DNA from: Hevea brasiliensis | Lineage: Eukaryota; Streptophyta; Magnoliopsida; Malpighiales; Euphorbiaceae | Assembly: GCF_030052815.1 (NCBI RefSeq) | Contig: NC_079498.1 | Span: 73,642,992-73,706,991, forward strand | Length of the DNA stretch: 64,000 bases | Reading direction: 5' to 3' | Part shown: in pieces, positions 1 to 11,600 of the stretch | Position numbering within the stretch: the stretch's first letter is position 1 | How the letters are laid out: each line of letters starts with the position of its first letter | The notes under the pieces: model-generated | Databases searched by the model: none | What the model was told of the DNA's origin: nothing | What the model saw: the letters and a program-made list of their open reading frames with translations, nothing else | Made by a program: the position numbers and the translations under genes

Positions 1-59
1 AATTTAAAATAAATGATTTTTCTTTTTTCTTTCTTCCTCATTTTGTCCAACTGTCTCAG

Positions 60-2678
60 GTGAGCTACGCTGTGATGTTTGCTTACATATCTGTGACGTT
101 GGGTGATGTACCTTATTTGTCTACATTCTATGTCTCATCCAAGGTACATTTTTAGTCTTGCTCCGATATGTTCTTTAGTTTTGGATCTATGCATGTTTGT
201 TTATTTGCATCACATATAATATATTTGTATTTCATATCTCACCTAAGGTAAAGAAAGCTACCAATTTGTGTTATTCAGCGAGTGTCTCTCTTAGCACAAC
301 CTTGCAAACATTGCATAAGGCTGAGTTTTGTGAGGAATATATCTATGTTACTGCAATTTTTGTCCTCTCTAAATTGTAATCAAATGCATTCTCTCTTCTA
401 AAGTAGGTATTAAGGAAAACTCAGAAGTGGTTTTTCCTTCCTCATTCTTATCCCAAAAACCTTAGTATCTATGCACTCTCTAACTCTTGTTACTGCATCT
501 CACATGCCTCTGTGGACAACTCTGATAAATATCTTTTCATTTTTGGGTATCCTTTGGATGAGTGAGTTTGTCTTTCCAGAAATTTTGTTTATTAAACCAA
601 GCATAATCAAGGAAAAGGATCAATTTTTTAGCTAATATGGAAAACACTCCCAGTTTTCTATAGCTGAACATGGCCTAGTTTTCTGGAATTGAAAATTTTG
701 AGAGGACATTGATGTCCAAGAAGATCTAGAACTTGTGTTTTTTTGCTATTTTTCTTTATAAAACTACCATCATTTAAGTTGAAAAATCCGTTAAATATTT
801 TTCACCACATTATCACCAGAACAGCTGCCATGTCAGCACCACCAAGAATCCACAATGCCACTTCAACATCACCACCAATACTGCCTACATTCCTTTGCTG
901 TCATCAGCTTCTCCTCAATCACTTTGCTCCTGCTGCTGTTGATACTATCATCATGAATACACTGACCATTGCCATTTGGCCACGACTGCTACATTGCCAT
1001 GGTTGGCATTGCCACTGTTCTATGACATTGAAGATTAGTTAATGAACTTGTTCTGTTCTTTCCTTCTGACCACTAACCTTAGCAACATGATTTTCCATCC
1101 TTTGCTCTATCCCTTTATCATCTCCTCTAAAAGGAGTATAGTTGTTGAATCATTAACTCCTTTCATTGTGAAAAAAGTTCAAAGGATAACATAAATGTAA
1201 TACATATGGCTCACATACATTTGCTTGCATATCCATGTACATGGGTTTGTGTTCATGGACAGAATTTGTTTGCTAGTAGCTAGTAATAGTTTCTTAAGTT
1301 AATTTTTGACAGTCTTTTCCTAGTGGTTATGGTTGATTTCTTAGACGTTGATGTCATGGGTGGTCTATGCTTCTAACTGCTTGATCAATTGGTTTTCAGG
1401 TATTGCTTGGTCTTTCAGGAGTTGTGCTTGTCATGCTTTCTGTCCTCGGATCTGTTGGATTTTTCAGTGCTGTTGGAGTCAAGTCAACCCTGATAATCAT
1501 GGAAGTCATTCCTTTTCTAGTTTTGGCAGTAAGTTAACTATCTAGCTATTTGCATGTGCCAGTCTTGTGTTAATGCTGTATTGGGTGTGGTTGCATCTGA
1601 TTTTTTATCCTTGGGGTGCTTATAGGACAAGATGCATGCCTGGTTTCGCTTAATTTTGTTCGTCTGAAAAAATCTGTTGCCATAAGATGCCTTGGACATC
1701 TTTTATGCATGAATTTAATTATAAAGAGCTAGTTTTCTATGGAAGATCTGATTAATGTATCAATAAAAAGTCCTCATTTCAACCTGATTGTTCAAATACA
1801 CAAGTCTGAAAATGGCAAATGGCAGGATGTATCTTGTAAAACTGAAGTGATTGGAATATTAACATATTTATATGCCATACAACAAATTACTATTCATTGA
1901 CATGACAAGTTTACAAGCCCATTTAGAAGTTGGAGCTTTCTTCCTCTTTCTCCCCAACCCCTGTTTGCAGTAATTGAACTTGGACTACAACATTGAAGGA
2001 GCATATGCTAGGTAACAACAATCTCAATATTCATTGTTTGTTTCACTCCGTGGTCCCTTTAAAAATTTTCAGGTTGGAGTGGATAACATGTGTATTTTGG
2101 TGCATGCTGTGAAATGGCAATCATTGGAGCTACCTTTAGATGAACGAATAAGTAATGCACTGGTTGAAGTTGGCCCTTCAATAACACTTGCTAGTTTATC
2201 TGAGATTCTGGCATTTGCTGTTGGAAGTTTCACTCCTATGCCAGCATGTCGTGTTTTCTCTATGTTTGCAGGTCCATAAATTACATTTTATATTAGAATT
2301 TTGGTTTATATTTTTTTATTCAACTTTGACATTTGTTTAACTTTTTCCCTGTAGCTTTGGCTGTTCTATTGGACTTCTTTTTGCAAATTACTGCTTTTGT
2401 TGCATTGATTGTATTTGACTGTCGGAGATCTGAGGATAACAGGATTGATTGTTTCCCATGCATAAAAGTTCCTTCATCTTCTGGAGGGCCTAATGAAGGT
2501 ATCTGTTTGAACATCTATACCATATTCATTCCTCTGCTGACATGGAAGTATTTTGACTGAAATTTCAATTAATAGATCTACATTCTTTCATCATCTTTTC
2601 TACTAGCTTTAATTAAGTATTTTGATGAATTTAGGCATCTACCAGAGAAGATCAAGTCTGCTGGCTAGATATATGAAG
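60..2678 (+). CDS. NPC1: NPC1 exons 1-5: sterol-sensing domain
   Basis: Exons 60-143, 1400-1528, 2073-2271, 2355-2498 and 2635-2678 (600 nt). They encode most of the sterol-sensing domain: the [10 protein letters not shown] stretch, then [20 protein letters not shown], then [17 protein letters not shown], all strongly conserved in NPC1. The 3-4 junction splits an Ala codon and the 4-5 junction splits a Gly codon. Exon 5 ends in the cytosolic loop (ARYMK). Introns 3 (83 bp) and 4 (136 bp) are short, while intron 5 is 10,666 bp because of Copia elements A and B. The upstream intron ends at position 59. Confidence 0.93.
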
Positions 2679-5600
2679 GTAACTTCTCAATATTCAGGTT
2701 AAAACTAATGTCTTTGCATCATCTTGACTTGTAGACATTATTTTGTTCATTAAAGAGTGTCCTGGACTTTTATTGAGAACTATCTATTGTATATTGTTAG
2801 AATCCCTTAATTATGTTAGAATCCCTTAATTAGTGCATTAGCTGTAAATTAGAATATAAATTAGTGATATTAGGGATATTTATATTTATTAGCTTTTATT
2901 TTTTTCCTATTGAGGTTCTAGCCTTTGTGTATAAATTTGAATCATTGTAAAATCAATTGGCATATTGAAATACACTTAGAAATTCTTCAATTCTCTCTAA
3001 TTTCATCATGGTATCATAGCTTTAGCCATTTTATTTGGCAAATTTTTTTTTTCTGCAGAGAGAGAATAGTGAGAAATAGTTATGGTTTGTGTGGGTAAGC
3101 CTTGAAAGCGGATCTGTCGAGGGAGGTAGTTGTCACCGCCTCTCTAGGAAGAAAGAGCACCTTGTCGCTGGTCCTTGCTTGGAGTCTTGCTGCCATCTAG
3201 TGAGGTGTGTGATCCCACACGTCGACAGAAGTTTTCTGCTCCGAGTACATGCGCCGGCTCGTGAGTCTGTTCTTGGTCAATTTTTCTGGCCGCACTTTTT
3301 TCCGACGACATTCCTAGTGTATGCCGCTTCTGCCCAGCCCATTCCTATCTCTTGGTTTGCAATTTTGTTTTTTGGGTATTTGTTTTGTCTACTGTTTCTT
3401 TTAATCAGTTCTCCGAATTATGTCTGATGGAAAAAAATCAGTAGTTGAAGGGAAAATGACTATTGTAACTAAAAATCTCTCTTTAATTATTGGCCCCGTG
3501 AAGCTTGATGGGATAAATTACCTTGCATAGTCTAGATCGTGTCTCCTTTTTATTCAAGTTAGAGGGTTGCAGGGTTATCTTACCGGAGATAAGCAAAAAC
3601 TAGAAAAGTCTGCTTCTACCTATAGCCAGTAGGAGTAAGAAAACTCTCTTATTATGTCATGGCTTATTAATTCAATGTAACCACATATAGTTCATGGGTA
3701 TTTACTGTTGAATAGTGCAGCTGCCATTTGGAGTGTAGTTTCTTAGACCTATTCTCAAGTTGGGAATGATGCACAAGTGTATAAGCTTCGAAATAAGGTT
3801 CATGGTATGAAACAGGGTGAGCTAACTATTGCTCAATATTATGCAAAATTGAGTGGTCTATGGCCGGAACTAGATTTTTACTAGAACTTTCTGGCCTCAT
3901 GTCTTGATGATGGAGTTAAATTTTAGAAGTTGGTTGAGCAAGAGCAGATCTATGATTTTCTTGTTGGGTTGAATGTGAAATATGATCAAATTAGAGTCCA
4001 AGTACTTGGGAAGGATCATTTATCTACTTTAAGACGGACATACTCTTATGTTCAGCAGGAAGAGAGTAGGAGGAGTGCTATGATTCATTCTATGTCTGTT
4101 GATAAGGCAGGGCTAGCTGCTAATTTTTCACGTGAGCAATCACATGGTTCATTAGATAAGGATTAGTTACATTGTGACTATTGTGGGAAAAATCGGCATA
4201 CGAAGGAACATTGTTGGAAACTGCATGGACGCCCTAGTAAAGGGCATGGAGGAAAAAGGATGGGCTCCGCTAGACTATAAGCTAATGTATCCGAGGTTGT
4301 GAATTTGTTTGAAGATACTGTCACCACTAGGATGTTTTCCAATAAAGAGGTACAGACTCTAAGGCATTTGCTATCGCAACTTAAATCGCAATCCACCACA
4401 ATTGCCTTTTCTAACTTTATCAACTCAAGTGATGTTTTTCTTTTCAATCTTAATAATTCCTTTTGGGTTATAAATTTTGGAGCAAATAAGCATATGACAG
4501 GCTTTTCAAATAAATTTATATCCTATTCTTTATGTTTAGGAAAAGAAAAAGTCGGCACTGCGGATAGATCCTTATCCAGTGTTTCTAGAACAGATTATGT
4601 TAAATACACTTCTAATATAAGTCTTAGTTCTATTTTACATTTGTCTAGTTTTCCTATTAACCTCTTGTTTGTCAGTTCAATCACAAAAGCTCAAAACTGC
4701 AAAATTGAATTTTTCTCAACTCACTTTGTATTTCAGGAATTGATGACAGGGAGAACGATTTGTAGTGGTAAACTGCAATATGAGCTATGTCTCTTGAATG
4801 ATTATGTTGGCTAGGCCATGTTGGGGCAATCTATGGGTACTGAGGAGCAAATTATCAAGTGGCATAGGAGACTAGGACATCATTCATTTACTGTTTCAGA
4901 GAAACTTTATCCTTTTCTATTTAAACAATGCAAAACTGAATTGTTAGTATATGATGCTTGTGAGTTTGCTAAACATACTCGACAATCTTATCCTGCAAAA
5001 AAATAATAAGGTTTCAGTTCCTTTTATGGCTATCCATTTTGATGTATAGGGCCTACTCAAATCGTGTCTTTATCGGGTTATAGATGGTTTGTGACTTTTA
5101 TTGATTGTTGCAGTAGGTTAACTTGGGTATATTTGATGAAAGGGAAAAATGAAGTTTTCTTTTGTTTCTAGCAGTTTCATAAAATGATTAGTACACAGTT
5201 TGATGCTCATGTTAAAATATTGAGAATTGATAATGGTACAGAATATATGAATGGAGTCTTTCAGGAGTATTTGAAGTCACATGAGATTTTACATCAAACT
5301 TGTTGTGTTAATACTAGTTCACAAAATGGGGTATCTGAGAGGAAAAATACACTTACTTGAGGTTGCTAGATCTCTTATGTTTATCATGAATATTCCTAAA
5401 CCTTACGGGGGGATGCTATTCTTTCTGCTGCATATCTTATTAACAGGATGCCTCTTCAGACATTGGAGTTTAAGAGTCCTTTAGAAGTTTTGCAGGGTAA
5501 AAATTCGTATACCGTTCCTCCAAAGGTTTTGGGTTGTATTTGCTTTGTTCATGAGCTTAATAGTAGGAAATTAGAATCTCGGGCCCTAAAATGTGTTTTT

Positions 5601-8600
5601 GTTGATTATTCTATTACTCAGAAGGGATATAGGTGTTATCATCCTCTTTCACGGAAATATTTTGTGAGTATGGACGTTATTTTCAGGGAATCTGAATCTT
5701 ATTTTCATTCTCCTCTTCAGGGGAAGCATAGGAAGGAAGATTTGTATTTTCCTTCATTCTCATCCTCTCCCAACCTTTAACTTCAGGGGGAGAATCTAGG
5801 TTTAGAGCCTATTCCTAACAATGATACTTAGGGGGAGTCACCTAAATCTCAAGAAAGACTGAAAAGGCCAGATTGGAGAACATATACTCGGCGAAACAAT
5901 GCAGATATAGCCATCGACCAAAAGACTGCTGATCAACCGGAATCCTTGGATTCAATTTCTGGACATCTTGAGGTATGTGATGAGTCTTTTTTAGCTCGTG
6001 ATGAGTCTCTTTTGGCTCCTGATGAGTCTAATTTTGATTCTTAGTCTGTTCTTCCTTCTAATGATCTTGATATTCCTATTGCTCTCCGAAAAGGTGTTAG
6101 GACCTGTACTAAACATTCTATTTCTAATTTCATCTCCTATAATTCTCTTTCTCCATTCTGCAGAGCCTTTCGATTGTCTGTTTTCTCTGTCTCTATCCCA
6201 CAGGATTGGAAGAAAGCTTGTCTTGATCCAAAATGGAGGGCAGCTATGGTGGAGGAGATGAAAGCTTTTGCAAAGAATGAGACATGAGAACTGGTTACTC
6301 TCTCACTGGAAAAGAATCCAATTGAATGCAAGTGGGTGTTCACTATGAAATATAAAGCAGATGGTTCAATTGAGAGGTATAAGGTCAGACTGGTAGCAAA
6401 ATGTTTCACACAGATGTACGGAGTAGATTATCAAGAGACCTTTGCTCCTGTTGCTAAAATGAACACCATCAGAATTCTGCTGTCATGTGCAGCGAATCTT
6501 GAGTGGGACTTGCGGTAGTTTGATGTTAAAAATGCCTTTCTACATGGTGACTTGGAAGAAGAAGTGTATATGAAAATTCTTTCAGGGTTTGAGGATGAGA
6601 AGACCAGAGGAAAAGTTTGTAGATTGAAAAAAGTTTTGTATGGTCTAAAACAGTCACCTAGAGCATGATTTGATAGGTTTAGTAAAGCGATGATCTCCTT
6701 CGGATACTGCCAAAGCAGTGCTGATCATACCTTATTTGTGAGGCATCGTAGAGGCAAAATCACACTACTTATTGTCTATGTGGATGATATTGTGGTAACC
6801 GGTGACAATAAGGAAGAAATGACTCTTTTAAAGGAGCGCCTAGCACAGGAGTTTGAAATCAAAGATTTGGGAAGGCTTAAGTACTTTCTTGGTGTAGAAA
6901 GAGATGATTCTCATTGATTTCAATTAATCTGTACATGGGTATATATATACAATTGATTCCTATAATTGTGTTCTACTAATTAGGAAGAAATCCTAAATAA
7001 GAAATCCTAAATAGGAATACAGAATCTGAGAATATCTGAGAGAAATAATATAGTGATTGACTTTCCATAACATAGTGATTGACTTTCCATAACACTCCCC
7101 CTCAAGTTGGAGCATAGATGTTAATCATGCCCAACTTGTTACAAATGTAATCAATCCTAACTCCATTCAGAGCTTTTGTGAAAATATCTCCTAACTGCTC
7201 TCCAGTTTTGATGTGTCCTGTTGAGATGTTCTGTTGTTGAATCTTTTTACGAATAAAGTGACAATCAATCTCAATATGTTTAGTCCGCTCATGAAACACC
7301 GGATTAGAAGCAATATGAAGAGCAACTTGATTATCACACCACAATTTCGCAGGCAGGGAGGTCTTAAAACCTGTCTCATCTAGTAATTGAAGTATCCACA
7401 TTACCTCACATACTGATTGTGCCATGGCTCTGTATTCGGATTTAGCACTAGATCGAGAAACTACACTCTGCTTCTTGCTTCTTCAAGACGTCAAATTTCC
7501 TTCAATAAAAACGCAATATCCAGTAGTTGACCTCCTGTCATCCTTAGATTCAGCCCAGTCGGCATCTGAAAAACATTCAACATTCAAATGCCCATGATTA
7601 TCATATAGCAAACCTCTTCCTGGAGCGTCCTTCAGATAACACAAGATTTGTTCCAAGGCTTCCCAATGAGCAACAGTTGGGGAAGACATAAACTGACTTA
7701 CCACACTAACGGCATAAGCAATGTCAGGACTAGTGACTGTAAGGTAGTTCAATTTTCCTACTAATCTCCTGTATCTCTCTGGATCTTCAAATAACTCACT
7801 ATCCCCTGCTAACAGTTGTAAAGTTGGAGTCATTGGTGCGCTACAAGGCTTAACACCTAATTTTCCTGTCTCTGTCAATAGATCGAGGACATATTTTCTT
7901 TGAGACAAGAAAATATTCTTCTTACTTCTCATAACTTCGATACCCAAGAAATACTTTAACAATCCCAAGTCTTTGGTCTGAAACTGAGTTTGGAGGAAGG
8001 TTTTAAGAGATGAAATACCTGCAGAGTCACTCCTAGTGATGACAATGTCTTCCACATAGACTACCAAGAGAATTAAACCAGCCTCAGATTGCCTATAAAA
8101 TACTGAGTGATCACACTTACTCTTTTGCATACCAAATTCCTGTACTGCTTCACTGAATCTCCCAAACGATGCCCTAGGACTTTGTTTCAAGCCATAAAGA
8201 GACTTTCGAAGCCTACAAACTTTATCCAACTCCCCCTGAGCAACAAATCCAGGTGGTTGCTCCATATACACCTCCTCCTGAAGATCACCATGAAGGAAAA
8301 CATTCTTGATATCCAATTGATACAGGGACCAATCATATGTAGCTGCTAAAGAGATAAACAAGCGAATAGAAGTAAGTTTAGCTACAGGAGAAAAAGTATC
8401 AGAGTAATCAACCCCATATGTCTGAGCATATCCTTTTGCTACAAGGCGTGCTTTTAACCTTGCCACAGAACCATCAGGATTTACCTTTACTGTAAATACC
8501 CATTTGCAACTAATAGCTTTCTTACCAGCGGGCAAAGGCAATAGTTCCCATGTACCATTAGCATCTAAAGCCTCCATTTCCTCTTTCATAGCATCACACC

Positions 8601-11600
8601 AGCCAGGATGAGACAGTGCCTCATCAACAGTATTAGGGATAGGAACAGAGTCTAAAGAAGTAACAAAACACCGAGAACAAGAAGACAATTGATTATAAGA
8701 AACAAAAGAAGAGATAGGGTAAGTACATGAACGTTTACCTTTACGAAGAGCAATGGGTAAATTTAGATCATAATCATGGTCAGTATGAGGTACAGGATCT
8801 CCCAACGAAATAGCTTGTGGAGGATCTGAGTCAGGAATCTCCAATCTCCTGGAATAAACATGAACAACGAGAGGTCGAGTAGGTCTAGAGACAGAAGGAA
8901 CAGGCTGTGGGAGAGAACTAGACATTGGTTGGACAGTATATATTAAGAGATCATCCTCCTCCCCCTGACTCTCATACACAGATGATGGAGGAAAAAATGG
9001 AGTGGACTCAAAAAATGTAACATCTGCAGAAACAAGATAACGATTAAGAGTAGGAGAGAAACAACGTTACCCTTTTTGGAGCCGGGAGTACCCAAGGAAG
9101 ACACATTTGAGAGATTTTGAATTCAATTTAGTAACCTGTGAACGAACATCACGCATAAAACAGGTACAACAAAAAATATGGGGTTCAATAGGGAACAAAT
9201 ATTTTGTAGGAAACAAAGTAGTATAAGGAATATCCCCATTAAGGACAGAAGACGGCATACGATTGATCAAAAAACATGCCGTAGAAACTGCATCTGCCCA
9301 AAAGTGTTTAGGTACTTTCATTTGAAAAAGAAGAGCACGAGTTACCTCAAGAAGTTGACGATTTTTTCTTTCGGCCACGCGATTTTGGGTTGGGGTATCC
9401 ACACAGGAAGACTGATGAAAAATGCCATTTTGTGTCATATAAGGCTAAAATTGTGCTGAAAAGTATTCTTTGGCATTGTCACTTCTTAATATGCGCACAG
9501 AAATATTAAATTGAGTTTTGATTTCATTACAAAAGGCACAAAAGATAGAAAACAACTCAGAACGATTCTTCATTAAATATAACCAGGTAACATGAGAGTA
9601 ATTATTAACAAAAGTAACAAAATAACGAAATCCAGTTTTAAATGGAATAGAACAAGGACCCCAAACATCAGAATGAACTAACTCAAAAGGGGATGAAGCC
9701 CGTTTATTGACTCTAGACACAGAAGGCAAACGATGATGTTTTGCAAACTGACACGACTCACATTCTAGTACTGATAAAGACTGAAATTGAGGACACGACT
9801 TTTCATGGTAGACAAAGAAGTATGACCCAAAATACAATGAGCTTGAAGAGGTGTTACGGTACTGGAGCAAACAAGCGACTGCGGTACATGATTTTCGAAT
9901 GTAGAGACCACGACTCGCGTCCTCTACGATGTCTGCCGTCGTAAGATCACGAAATAAACACCGTAAGGAAAAAGAAAAGCAGAACAATTTAAGGTGCAGT
10001 AAGTTTACTAACGTAAAGTAGATTAAAAGAGAATTTTGGTAGACACAAAATAGAAGACAAAGAAATTGTGAAGTCGGGTTCGCGATTCAGAACCCATGAC
10101 ACAAGAAGTAGAACCATCGGCTAAAGTAATGATGAGGAAGTGAGATTAGACGTAGCGGATAGAAGACTAGAATTACTGTCATGTGATCTCATCGCACTGC
10201 AATCAATAACCCATTTGAATGAAGAAGACATAAGGCATGTAGTGGATTTACGACTCGTGATCGCGATGTGAGGCTGGTAGGCTTTAGAGATGCCTGATAC
10301 TGGGAAAATTATGCAAAATCCTCTGCAGATACCAAAATAGTTTTCTCAAAGGAAGATATTGTAGAATTCTCTGCTGCCATATTTGCCATCGGTGATCGCT
10401 GATTTTTCCTCTGAAGTTGCGGACAATTATATTTTATATGGCCAGGCTCATGGTAATAATAACAAATGACTCCTCTTGAGTCCTGATTAGAACTAGCCTC
10501 TCCATTACGCTGATTACTTCTGTTGCCTGTAATTCCTCCTCTACTTCCTCTTTTATTACCCTGTTGTCCATTTGGATTACGGCTAATAAGAGCACTACTG
10601 ACGGGCTGTGAAGATTGAGTACTCTCTGTACGAAGGACCCGTGTGTACGTTTCATGCAAAGAGGAAATCTCATAACTGGAGAGAATCTGAGATTTAGCAG
10701 TCTCATACTCTGAAGGAAGGCCTGCAAGAAAACTCATAACAGTCAGTTGCTTCCGTTGGGCCTGCTGAACTTTCACATCAGGACTAAATGGCAACAATAC
10801 ATTAAGTTCCTCATATACCTGTTTAAAATCCATAAAATAAGCTGTGACAGGCTTATCCTCTTTCTCAGCACGGTAGAATGACTTACAAACATCATAAATA
10901 CGGGAGATATTTCCTTTACCAGAATACAGAAAATCTAAGTAATCCATCAATTCCTTAACAAATTCACAGTGATTAATTAAACTAATTACCTCACTATGAA
11001 TCGAGTTCCGAAGCTGCAAAAACAACCGAGTATCCTCCCTTAGCCAAGTTTGTCGTGTATCATCAGTGGGTGGATTTTTAGTAAGGTGATCATCCTTATC
11101 AATGCTACGCAAATAGACCCTAACAGTCTTACTCCACTCCAGGTAATTCGAACTATTAAGTTTGTATTTCGTGATCTTAGTCATCACCGGAATCACATAA
11201 GAAATAACATTCTTATTGTCTGCCATTTGTTGAGACAAAGAAAACTAACCGAAACGCTAATCCAAAGTGCTTATAGCAACAAAATAACCCAAAATCACAA
11301 ATCAAGCAAATACCGAAATAGGATCTGAGAGCTAAACCTCAGAAGTCCTTTAATGGTATACTGGATTAGGCAACAACACACAGTGGTGGAATGAGGGGGT
11401 TGAAACGGCCAATCGGCGGCCAAGGTCTCTGCTGAGCTGGGTAGTGAGAACAAATAGTCACCCTAGATTGATGACCTGCTCTGATACCATGTAGAAAGAG
11501 ATGATTCTCATTGATTTCAATTAATCTGTACATGGGTATATATACACAATTGATTGTTATAATTGTGTTCTACTAATTAGGCAGAAATCCTAAATAAGAA

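Noticed and set aside
743..1042. 99-residue open frame in intron 1
   Set aside because: Composition reflects the CCA-rich patch; no domain, and it sits inside a well-defined NPC1 intron.
8107..8349. Open frames on the + strand opposite Copia RT (also near 26879 and 38998)
   Set aside because: The same antisense frame recurs in all three copies because the RT sequence on the other strand is conserved; no independent protein similarity.
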